Source: Wolfiporia cocos
Lineage: Eukaryota > Basidiomycota > Agaricomycetes > Polyporales > Phaeolaceae
DNA length: 64,000 bases
Direction of reading: 5' to 3'
NCBI GenBank assembly: GCA_029448655.1
Contig: JACCLO010000012.1
Span: 372,001 to 436,000, forward strand
A model generated the notes under the pieces. That model was not told the origin of the DNA. It saw only the letters and a program-made list of their open reading frames with translations, and made no database searches. The position numbers were made by a program, and so were the translations under genes. Positions 23,000-32,598 of this stretch are shown in pieces. Numbering within the stretch: the first letter of the stretch is position 1; the number at the start of each line of letters is the position of its first letter.

Positions 23000-25500
23000 T
23001 ATGCACATATGCACTTGGACTGGGACGTCACCGTGAGTAGCACCGTGACACCGTTATGCCCTATTTGGGTAGGTTAGGCATGGGATAGTAAGCCAAAAGG
23101 GCTTATGGGGTGTTTTACTGCCATTGGGGATTCTGTTGCATGGACAAAATAGGGTTGTGCACCCCCCCTTCAAGGTTGTATCTCCCGATAGACCCTATCC
23201 TGGTTTTGTTTGTTTTTTAAAGAGGTTGAACTTCCTCTATAACCCTAATATGGGTGGGTGGATGTGGGCCTAGGTTCCTTTTTCAGGTGTTTGCAGGCTC
23301 GTATTCTGTGGTGCCGAGATCACATATTGTCGGTGAGGGACTAAGATGTTCCCAGGGTCTCAGTGGTATGCCTTGTGACTTGTTGATGAGTTTCTCAGGC
23401 TCATTTGAGTTGGTAGGCGGTGTTCAGATTTAGATGCAAAGAGCGTCGCAGGCTTCCGTAAGCCAACAGATTAGTTGTGAACCGATTTGCTAAGTCGGTT
23501 TGACTCGTCCTAAAGCCGGGGCTCGGCTGTTACTCCTGAGGATTTTCCAGTTTCCTTTTGGAGCCTTTTGGCGGACTTGTCCCGTTACTGAATCTGTGTG
23601 GGTGTGTTTCCTTTTCCAGTTGGTTTCTCCCACAGAAACACGGTTGGTGAGGATAAATCGTGACGTAAAGTCATGAGGATGTGAGTTGTCCATGAACAAA
23701 TATTCCATTTGAGCAAGTGACGGTGTTTGTCGATTAACACAGGGGTGTCCGGGAATGGGTACATCCGGATTGTGTGTGACGAGTTGAAATGTGATTGGTC
23801 AACTGTCTTGGAGTTTTTTGGTAATAGGAGTTTCTCCACTTCTCCTCTACCTTTCGGCTTCTAGCTTATTCAGCTGCTTAGGGAAACCATTCCCCTTCCT
23901 CTATCACATAATTGCTAACCCTTTTCAGGGATTCCAGCTGATTATTTTGTACACTTGCTCCATGCCTGGTAGCATTTTTTATTTTAAGATGTGTGTCACT
24001 CCGTCTCTTCTTAGTGGGACTGCACTCCTTTTCAGGTAGTCGTTTCCCATGCTAAGGTCCACCCCCGCCGTTCAAAAAGTGTGTATGGTGCAAAAATGAC
24101 TGCTTAAATCCAATGTTTTCCTTTTCAGGATCAAAGGCCTTTCGGCTAATTGGATCGCCATTGCCTAAGGGGCAATCGACTTGGTATATGGCAATTCCCA
24201 CGGTTTATAGTAAATGTGTATGTTATTCCTTAGCGTACTAGTTCCTATGTCATACAGGTATAGTGTCATTTTTCAATCAACTATATACCTTAACGTAAAA
24301 GGCGAGCTTATATGTACAGCTTATGCCTTTACTGGGCTTGATAACCCAGGAACTGGATGGTGATGTAGGAGTCCAACAGGATACATGTATTTTGACTAGT
24401 TCCTAACTACCTTTACAGGTTATGTAATTACAGGTTAACTAGTATCTACTACTGACTAACTGGGGTGCCAGGGATACCTAAGTGAAGCAAGTCATGAGCA
24501 TGTGTATACTCAGTGGTCGCATGACACAAGAAGAACGGGGGCGGTGATGATAGGGCCGGCTCTTGAACGCCGGCACGTGGAAGTCAACTTGTCGGCCTCT
24601 TCATCGATGTGCATGACCCTGTGGCAAAAGCCAGGGATATTTGCATGCAACTTGATGCAGAGGCGCCTGCTCCAGGGGTAGATCTGGTGACTGCCAGGCT
24701 TGACAGCTGGGTCACATGGTTGGGAGGAGGATACGTGGTCATCCCTTCACAGGGAATGACTGGAAACTGCTGGGTATTGTACCCTTTGCAGAGCCATGCA
24801 CCGACACAGTGTGGCTGCCTTCTACAGTTACCCCAGAGAGCCACAAGGCACAGAATCACCGTCGCCCAGAGGACGTGAGGCAGTTTCCCTTGCGGGTGAC
24901 TCCTCTTCCGGCAATTGCCTCTGATAACTCTCTATAGGTGGTACGCATGCCGAGCTGCCCGGAGGACTTATGCTGTTGGCTACCACGTTGAACCTCGGCT
25001 GGGGACTGCTTGCGACAGACCCCACCACACCGTGCTTCCTTTGCAGGAGCAGCGCGGGTCCCTTATGCCTGGGAATTGGCTGTGGAAGATTCCCACATGG
25101 ACTAGGGGTGCCGACTAGGTCAGTGCCTCCCCATGCCATTGGGTACCATGGCGTTCAGACTCCCTTTGCAGGGAAGTCCTTGCATGTTGGGGGGCTGACG
25201 TGCACAGGCGCCAACCCCCTTTGAGGTACCCCGGGTCTCAACCACATGCAGCCCATATCCTTTTCAGGAAAGGGCCACGTCTTCTTACCCCTGGAGTCCG
25301 GGGTCACAGGGCAAGTGCTGCCCCACTGGTTGGTCTGGCAACCGCCCTTTGCAGGGGGTGCCGCGCTGGTGTATCCCCCAGAACCCAACCGCAGAAGCCA
25401 TATAACCCTTTTCAGGGAGACAGAGGGCTGGGGGTGCATCTCAGAGGCCTAGGGGGGAAAAACCCCAGGGGCAGCCATCAAGGCAAGCCCAGGGGGGTAG

Positions 25501-25514
25501 GTAGTTCTATTCTT
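25501..25514 (-). promoter_or_regulatory. Self-priming (Tf1-type) primer-binding site candidate
   Basis: One base inside the H LTR start (25516), the plus strand reads GTAGTTCTATTCTT. Its exact complement AAGAATAGAACTAC lies inside the LTR at 25630-25643, where I predict the RNA begins. In Tf1-type elements the first bases of the RNA fold back onto the site next to the LTR and prime reverse transcription, which is the same geometry. No tRNA-type TGG site is adjacent. Confidence 0.6.
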
Positions 25515-25629
25515 ATGACACAGTCTATCTGTGGGACTCACCACCTATGGGTCTTGACCAGACGAAGGGGGTGAGGGATAGAGAGACAGTGCAGCAGAGG
25601 TGAGAGGTGCTTCTACGGCGCATGCCAAG

Positions 25630-25682
25630 AAGAATAGAACTACGATATCAAGGTGTCTAGCCTTGGTCTTAAATATGTACAG
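25630..25682 (-). promoter_or_regulatory. Core promoter and RNA start of the H LTR
   Basis: On the minus strand a TATA-like GTACATATTTAAGAC (about 25668-25682) is followed by a CAAGG/CCTTG inverted repeat and then GTAGTTCTATTCTT starting at 25643, about 30 bp from the TATA box. That last block is complementary to the site at 25501-25514, so it is probably the first sequence of the RNA. Confidence 0.5.
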
Positions 25683-25984
25683 GGATAGGTCATGTGCTAC
25701 TAACTAGTATGCCTACCCTAAAGGAATGGTCAGTGCGCCCTAACGGCGATACTGCTAAGTCACTACTCTACAATGGCCGTGGTCCGCCGGTAATGGCCGG
25801 ACCAATGGTAGTAATGAGAGTGGTGGTGCCACCTTTCGGTTAGGCATGTGAACATGGGCGCAGCCCGGGTATATGGTTGACCGGTAGTCCGGTACGTTGA
25901 GGGACTATGGCTATTCGCCAGGTCCTGGATGACTCAAGCCGAGAAGGCCGAGTGACATCATGGGCCGGTGTTATGGACGGACCG

Positions 25985-26907
25985 TGACACAAGCTATCTT
26001 GTGGGACTCACCACCTTATGGGTCTTACTCAGACAAGACGGTGAGGGGTTAGATGGCAAGCAGTAAAAGGTGAGAGGTGCTTCTACGGTGGTAGCCGAGA
26101 AGAATAGAACTAAGATATCAAGGCGTCTAGCCTTGGTCTTAAATATGTACAGGGATAGGTCATGTGCTACTAACTAGTATGTCTACCCTGAAGGAGTGGT
26201 CAGTGCACCCTAACGGCGTGTGCTGACGTGTACGCTACTCTAGAATGACCTTGGAGGGCCGGTAATGGCCGGACCAATAGGAATAAAGAGAGCGGTGGTG
26301 TCACCTTGCGGTGGACATGTGGAACGCGGGCGCAGCCCGGGTATATGGAAGGCCGGTTGTACCGGTACCTTGAGGGACTAAGGCTATTTGCCCGGCCCTT
26401 GATGACTCAGACCGAGAAGGCTGAGTGTGATGTCATAAACCGGTGTTATGGACAAGCCGGTGGTGACGTGGGAGCGAGGCCTTGCGGCTAGCTCGGAGAT
26501 GTGGCAACACCGGTGATAGAAGTGCGGAGCTTGTGTGATGCCGGTGATGCATGTGTTGGTCGTTAGGCTTTTCAGCGTAGTAGACCGGTGGACACGGAGC
26601 TTAGTCAGCTGTTGTGTCATGTTGCCATTATTATGCGAGTGGCGCTCGCTGACGTAGAGAGCCTGGTCGACTTGTGGACTCTAGACTCTATGACGTGGTG
26701 TGACGTAGCTAGGCTGGGCCTTGCGGCTAGGCTGGAGCTATGGGTCACGTGCGGGTTAAGGCCTATTCGGCCGTAAGGTTCCGTTGTATAACCTTGGCAG
26801 GTGCGGCATGGTGGGATAAGTCCCAGATAACTTCGTAGAGGCTGTAGAAAGGCCAGATAATGTGCTATAAATGCGCGAAAAATGTGCTATGTCCCAAATC
26901 TGTGACA
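25985..26907 (-). mobile_element. Nested family H solo LTR (923 bp)
   Basis: It starts TGACACAAGCTATCTTGTGG and ends CCAAATCTGTGACA with an exact GACCG duplication (25980-25984 and 26908-26912). It is closely similar to the H LTR it entered. Confidence 0.85.
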
Positions 26908-27365
26908 GACCGGTGGTGACGTGGGAGCGAGGCCTGTTTGGCTGGCTCGGAGTGTGGGCAACACCGAGGCTAGAAGCACAGAGCTTCAGAATGCCAGTGA
27001 TGTGTGATGGTCGTAGGCTTCTCAGCTTGATGGACCGATGAGGCATGGAGCTTAGTCAGCTGTTGTGCCATGTTGCCATTATTATGCGAGTGGTGCTCGC
27101 TGACATAAGGAGCCTGGTCGACTTGTGGACTCTAGACTCTATGACGTGGTGTGACGTAGCTTGGCTGGGCCTTGCGGCTAGACTGGAGCTATAGGTCATG
27201 GGATGGATAAGGCCTATTCGGCCAGTAGGTTCTGTTGTATAACCTTGGCAGGTGCGGCATTGTGGGATAAGTCCCGGATAACTTCGTAGAGGCTGTAGAA
27301 GGGCCAGATAAAGTGCTAAAATGCGCAAAAAAAGGCTATTTGTCCCAAATCTGTGACAGCCTAGC

Positions 27366-29035
27366 TGTCACAGATTATATCTGCTCCCATAAATTTCCCT
27401 GCTATTTATAGCATTTGTTTACGACTTGTAGCCCAACATCTACGTTCTACACTACGCTCGACCCGTCACGTGATACCATCTTATCTATAGGATATCTTAT
27501 CACCATCAACGTTCCATCATATCTAGGTAGCAACACCTTATCTACGGCAAACGCCGTCTACGTGCGGACATCACCGTGCCTACCAACCGGCTAACGCCGC
27601 TATACTTCGAGGCCTATGACATCTACGTCCTAGCCAGCCAATCGGCAGCCTCGCTACCATGACAACTACAGTACCGCCATTACTGGCCTTCTCCTTGTCA
27701 CAAGATCTGTACTATGCCTTACAAAGTGTACGCGTCACCCCTATGACATATCCCAGTCGGCCTATTACTCATCCCCGGGATCCCCGTATCACAAGCCTTG
27801 GCTTAGATACCAACAGCGACCATTACTGGTTGCCTATCACATGCATATGCCTCTATGATCCTATGCCCTATGCCCTGCGGCCCTATTGGCCGCCTTACTT
27901 ACCACCACGGTATTATTAGTCCTACTAGATAGTTCTAGGGGTCCTAGCCCCTCTTGTATATATACCATACTCTGAGTCACTTACGACTTGACACAGACTC
28001 ACGTCTGTGTGACCCCTGGGCTCAGGGGGGATCCTACATGCCAGCACAAGTCTACAAGCCACCGGGCCAGAGGTGAGCGCAGAGGCCAAACAGGGGAGGG
28101 CACAAGGCCTTTGCCCTTAGCATACGCCGATGTACCCTGCGTGTAGAGAAGTCCAAGTACGGGACTCCTAAAAGGAGTCCACAGGGAGTACTAAGAGTAC
28201 TCCACGATGGGCAACGTAGCGGCGGCGACTCACAGACGAGACAGGCAAGACAGGGCCCTGGGCCAGTAAGACACGCAGCGGTAGTGAGTAAGGGGATATC
28301 CCATTTGTCGAGAATCTAAGAGATGGGGTATAAGCCCACATCTCGTCGTAATATATACATGAGCATGGTAACTACGAGTCTTGCCCTAAAGAGATGGCCA
28401 GTGTGCCGTATCTAATGGGTCAGGTGACAAGTAACGCTAATGTAACTACTGTGACCATAAGTGACTGTACCTGAAGCGCGCACTACCCTACAGCGCTAAT
28501 GTAATGGGTCAGCTGATCTAGACGGCATGGAACAAGATGCTGGAGGTGGCTGAGGTGTAGAGGGGTGCACGTGCGCATAGCGGCGCTCATGAAACCTATA
28601 GCGAGGGATGTTACAACACCCCCCAGGATATTCTGTGACACGACTCAGACTAGTAAATCTCTTCGACCACTGTTATCCGCCACTTCTAAGCTGTTAGCAC
28701 CAGTCTACCTTAATGCCACTGACCTTTACAACCCTTCGGCATGCAGTCCCAACAAACCCGCACGTTAATACGTATGGACGTCAGTTCAGTAGAAACGACA
28801 CAAGGGGACATATTAAGTTAGTTCTGTGTTACTAGCTGCATGTACCATAAGTCCTACCACAGTATTAGGGGTCTTCCCCTACATGCATATATACTGCAAC
28901 TCTGACACTTACAACCTCAGAACAATTCATCTTTGGCATCTAGCTAAAGCCCCTAAAGCCTAAGCTTGAACTCTAACAACTTGCTTTATCAACAGTAATC
29001 AGACTTCAACAAGACTTAAGTGAGTTCTTGTGTCA
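27366..29035 (+). mobile_element. LTR-like plus-strand element with a nested F LTR
   Basis: It starts TGTCACAGATTATATCTG and ends TTCTTGTGTCA. The flanking five bases do not match (CTAGC versus TGCAT), and two TATA boxes (about 27955 and 28893) suggest two overlapping LTR remnants. It contains the F LTR at 27989-28640. Confidence 0.45.
27989..28640 (-). mobile_element. Family F solo LTR (652 bp)
   Basis: It starts TGACACAGACTCACGTCTG and ends ATATTCTGTGACA with an exact CGACT duplication (27984-27988 and 28641-28645). The minus-strand TATA (TATATACATG) is near 28353, next to an AGATGGGG...CCCACATCT inverted repeat. Confidence 0.85.
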
Positions 29036-29125
29036 TGCATGTGATACTCAGCATGGTGGCTAAAGGGTTTCTAGGGGCCATTACCTGTCTCAAGGGCTCA
29101 TCCCTATATGTATATAAGATGTCTG

Positions 29126-29960
29126 TGTCACATTTTCGACATCGTGCCCCCATCATGTCTTGAACCCGTGTACTTACATTCAGAGATTACCTGATATATA
29201 GATAGTCACACATTGCAGATAAGATAACCTGTAGGTCAAGTGATGTATTATGTAAGTGGTCACTGGTTCTACTATTAGGCACATGCACACAGGCCACATT
29301 GCTTTAGGGCATACTCTATAGCAGTAGTAAGCGCTGCTACATATCCATGTATATATACCACATCATCTGGGGCTTACTCCCCAGACTTGTCAATCTCATT
29401 GTGGGGCGTTAGCCCCCTCTACTTGAACCTTCCTCTGCTGTGCTACTTAAGACCACTCGTCTGTGACCTCTACTACTAGCCTCTACCTTAGGAGCCTTCG
29501 CCTTGGGAGTCTGACCCTTGTTGCGTTGTGTCACAATACGTTGTGGCATTGCCTCGGTGGAGGTAATGTGACCGGTAGATAAGATAACAGGACATGTCGT
29601 AGATATGTAGGGCGGTTAGCGCCATCCCCGGTCACAGTAGTTACACACACCATCACTATGTTACATAGTTACATGTGCACTGACCCCTTGAGGGCAGGCA
29701 CTTAGTTACTGGTGTGGCATGTACTTAGCACAGTGACGTCTGAGGCTTACACCTCAGATGTTACATTCTCATCCATTAGGGCTCTGCCCTGGTTCCTCAG
29801 TATGCGCGGTGTGCCCTGCCTCTTTATCTTAGCCTTGCTAGACTGAGGGCAACCCATGTGCAACACAAGTCCTTGGGCGCACCTGCGCGTATCGCGTCTC
29901 TGAGGGATCCGTGATACGTTGGGACATAGGGACTTAGGCATTGAGGGGCATGAGCAGATG
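29126..29960 (+). mobile_element. Family D-like LTR with a nested C LTR
   Basis: It starts TGTCACATTTTCGACATC. The TATA (CATGTATATATA) is near 29347 and the hairpin TCTGGGG/CCCCAGA with loop CTTACT is at 29366-29385, identical to 2316-2695. The 3' end is degraded: GGGACTTAGGCATTGAGG matches the family D tail but no clean end or duplication follows. Confidence 0.6.
29529..29916 (+). mobile_element. Family C solo LTR (388 bp)
   Basis: It starts TGTCACAATACGTTGTGGCA and ends GGATCCGTGATA with an exact CGTTG duplication (29524-29528 and 29917-29921). The hairpin TCTGAGG/CCTCAGA with loop CTTACA is at 29739-29758. Confidence 0.85.
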
Positions 29961-30210
29961 CTTTGGGCAGAGCGTTGGTGGAGATGCGTCACAGGTATTG
30001 TGACAGGGCTGTCTAGGGTGTTAAGTCCCTAGTTCTATTCACATCTCTACTAAGCTCTAACAAAGCTGCCTTACAAAATTGCCTCTTATCTTCTTACCTC
30101 ATTCTAACCCCAAGAACTTATCAGTAAGTAGTTGATTTGTTATAGTATATCAGCACCTAATTCTCCAGTCACAAGTGCCAAGAGAATAGCATCACATACA
30201 AGAATAATAA
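29961..30210. other. Boundary between the repeat block and genes
   Basis: The last LTR-like end (TTGTGACA) is at 30005. A stray TAGTTCTATTC, the R-start motif of family A/H LTRs, follows near 30032. From about 30050 the sequence becomes AT-rich and unlike the repeats. It is the 3' flank of the DUF300 gene. Confidence 0.4.
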
Positions 30211-32077
30211 TCAATTTGTCTCTGTATCTTCACTCATAACCATACTATAGCTAGTATTTCCACTCACAGGTGGAACCTTCTCATTATAAGTCCTGATTCT
30301 GGATGCACCAAGAGCTTCCATCAAAGCAACCTCTCTTCTAGCCTGCACATCTGTCTCTCTGCCTCGCCCAGTTTTCATCCAGTAAACAGTACCCTTCCAG
30401 ACTTCAATGCCTGTTTCTGTGAAGTCAAAGGCATGAACAAGTGCCTTCCAGTATGACTGTTGCTGAGCATGGCCATAGTATGGTTGATATGAGTATGCTC
30501 TTATGTGCAAAACTGCAAACACCCTGCAAAGCACTGTCAGATAGTACCACAAAGAAAGGCCATGACTTACACCATCTCAAATGTTTCTAAAATTGCAGAA
30601 ATCCCAGTAGTAATGTTATCTGCAGTCATATATGTTGACTAATTGCTTTATTAGTGTGACAAATGGTAAAGCAAACATAGCTTACACTTTTGATGACATT
30701 AAAACTTTCCAGCAATGACAGAAGTGTTGCCTGCCAAAAAGTAAGGAAGACTACATAGCTATGTCAGTGTGTAACAGTTGAGCATGAGGTTAGGGTTCAC
30801 CAATTGCTTTGACAACAAACAGCTTCAACAGTGGTTTGTGTGGTTGTAGATTTACAGAGATACAAACATAGAGCTGTAACAAACAGTACATGGCAACAGT
30901 GACAGAAATTGACATGATCACAGTGATCTGGTAATTTCTATCAGAAACCATATTTAACAAACAGCGAGACAGCTCACATATAAATGTCCCCATCCAGGGC
31001 TCCAAGAATCTTCACAATAGAGTCCAATATAGTTCAAGATCACCGCTACTAAAGTTGTTCTGAAATGCAAACAATGAGGATCAAAGCATTGACGTCAGGT
31101 AGTCACTCTTACACTGGGCGGATCAAGCAGTATTGCAACACCCCCCACTTCATGATCTGCAAAAAATGGAGCCCATCCTACCTGGAAGTAAGTACACCAA
31201 AGGGCATTGTTCAAATAGGCCGAGACGTATTTGCACATACCATAGGCTTCCACCTGATAAACTGTAGCGGAAAGATCCATTTGTCCTTTGCAAGACCGCA
31301 AACATCGGCCTGTTGGTCTTTCTTGCGAGATAAACCGCACTGCGCAGACACGTCAATCAATGGCGTACGAATTGCACCTTGGTGATACCTGGTAGAAGAT
31401 TGCCTTCTGCGCTTCATAATCGGGAGAAAGATACATGAGGAGCAGATAAAAGAATGCCGTAAGCACAATAGCCTCATAGCAATCGCGGATCAGAAGTAGT
31501 GGTGTGGAATGATTCTGTTCCTGGATATCAGCTGAAATTTGAGATGCATATATGCCTTGAACACACACCCAGAATAGGTAGGACGCAAAACTGATCACAG
31601 CATAGATTGGAACCATGAAAAGAATCCGAATAATGTCTGCCGGTGCTCCAAGTGAGATCTCGTGAAACGCTTATGAAGTCAAAGTGAAGCAACGCACAGC
31701 GCTGTTCATGGGTCTGCTCAAGAAAAGCATAATCAGTACGTAACATCGATAGTGGTTCAAGGAGCTTACATTCGTGTACCATCTGAGATGCTTATCAATA
31801 AGCCAGAGAGAGATGCCAACGGCGACCACGGTGAGCGATCCACTGATGATCCAGCCGATCTAAGTGAGCCAGTGAGTCCGCGCATGTCAGGATTGCAAGA
31901 GAATGATCAAATCTTACATCGTGAGCTGATTATGTGCAATCAGCATATCAATGCGGCCAAGACCTGCGGTAAAGCAAGGGCGGAAATACCTTGCAGAACA
32001 AGCGACCCGTGTTGAATCAATGGCGGCTCGCTCAGTGCTCTTTGAGAGAAACACCGGCCGTCCGTGATATTCGCCAT
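30211..32077 (-). CDS. DUF300/Ost-alpha (TMEM184-type) membrane protein
   Basis: Multi-exon gene. The start MANITDGRCFSQRAL at 32077 fits the family N-terminus. Exons joined in frame give a seven-helix-type protein: IGWIISGSLTVVAVGIS, then WLIDKHLRWYTN, EQRYIIRILFMVPIYAVIS, NHSTPLLLIRDCYEAI and VLTAFFYLLLMYLS, then GLSRKKD...KWIFPLQF, MKWGVLQYC, TVAMYCLLQLYV, KPLLKLFVVKAI and the tail ending SEDTETN. GT-AG introns include 31860-31963, two flanking the tiny THEQR exon, one after YLFW and one after AIFYQ. DUF300 proteins are eukaryotic endomembrane/vacuolar membrane proteins related to the organic solute transporter alpha subunit; substrates in fungi are unclear. It is the first gene beside the repeat block and appears intact. 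Exact internal borders at 30550-31350 are uncertain. Confidence 0.85.
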
Positions 32078-32598
32078 TTGCAGACAACAGTCGTGTAGGG
32101 CGCTGCGAGGGTGAGAGTAGTAAGGGTATCGGGCTGGCGCGGCGGGGATAGCAGGAGTAGAGGCTGGGCAGCAAACGATCCAGATGTCTTGAGCAAATGG
32201 TCTACACTTTGTCCGCGACCAAAGCGCTGTGCAGAAAGCAAGGATCGCGGCCCTCCTGATATCGACGAGGGAGGGGACAACGACGCGTACAATGGCGTCG
32301 CTGCTGCTTAGCTCACACGCTGCTATTGAACGTGACCTGTTCCCCCGATTCACAGTATCTCTGCCCTCACTTTGCTGAATACCCGGTGGTCGACGACTTC
32401 GGGCCGCACGAGCTCTGGGTATCAGGATGACAACGCCGTCCCTAATATCTACCATTGTGCAACAGCATACCGTACATATAAGAGCCCGAGGCATGCCGCT
32501 GCGAGACCAAAGCGCGAAAGCGAACAATGACACTACAAGTACACAAAATGGGATGCACAGAAGTACGATTAACATGCAATGTTCATAGTCCATGGGAA
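32078..32598. other. Region between the DUF300 gene and the anillin-like gene
   Basis: The DUF300 start codon lies in a longer open frame reaching up to 32593. Its first residues, CMLIVLLCIPFCVLVVSLFA, would form one membrane segment. It does not resemble the family, so I read it as upstream leader or chance frame. Confidence 0.4.

Larger units (their letters stand above)
15028..23050 (+). mobile_element. Family C LTR split by a Tc1/mariner-type transposon
   Basis: The left part starts TGTCACAGAGTGTGGCAC; the right part ends CACCGTGACA. The duplication is CCATT (15023-15027) versus CCGTT (23051-23055), one mismatch that could be a CpG decay. Removing 15389-22999 plus one TA leaves about 410 bp, the family C size. 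The hairpin is at about 15249-15275. Confidence 0.7.
8362..25515 (-). mobile_element. Internal region of a LARD-like non-autonomous retroelement
   Basis: Host segments 8362-8897, 9592-9777, 11524-11892, 12293-12378, 13462-13489, 15004-15027 and 23051-25515 join through 5-bp duplications (ATGTA, AGTTC, TGAAG, CTTTT, AATAG/ACTAG, CCATT/CCGTT). Together they make about 3.7 kb. Both flanks are family H LTR ends in the same orientation, with a purine tract at the left and a self-priming site at the right. I see no gag, protease, reverse transcriptase or integrase frame. Instead the short motif CCTTTTCAGG/CCTTTGCAGG (minus strand CCTGAAAAGG/CCTGCAAAGG) recurs about 20-25 times at irregular spacing. 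This fits a large retrotransposon derivative moved by the proteins of another element. The full-length reading is inference. Confidence 0.5.
25516..27358 (-). mobile_element. Family H LTR (5' LTR of the LARD-like element), with nested H LTR
   Basis: It starts TGACACAGTCTATCTGTGGG and ends CCAAATCTGTGACA. Net length is about 915 bp after removing 25985-26907. No 5-bp duplication flanks it (TCTTA versus GCCTA), as expected if its left side is the internal region of the same element rather than host DNA. Confidence 0.65.

Noticed and set aside
8400..24430. TTCCTTTTCAGGTAA-type motifs as recursive splice sites
   Set aside because: They resemble acceptor-plus-donor sites on the plus strand, but the element they lie in is oriented on the minus strand, and later copies (CCCTTTGCAGGG) lose the donor part.
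1..30005. Reading the TGTCACAG...CTGTGACA repeats as DNA transposons or MITEs
   Set aside because: TG...CA ends, 5-bp duplications, one TATA box near the 3' end in a fixed orientation, and an LTR-complementary site next to an LTR all fit LTRs better. The inverted-repeat part is only about 8 bp.
1..30005. Open frames of 60-140 codons scattered through the LTRs
   Set aside because: They recur in every copy of the same LTR U3 in different truncations, lie on both strands and show no protein motif.
1..30005. Calling the block a centromere
   Set aside because: Dense nested LTRs are compatible with fungal centromeres, but sequence alone gives no centromere-specific signal.
31940..32593. An N-terminal extension of the DUF300 protein starting MDYEHCMLIVLL
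   Set aside because: The known family starts near MANITDGRCF. The extension has no family counterpart, and open frame alone is weak evidence in this composition.
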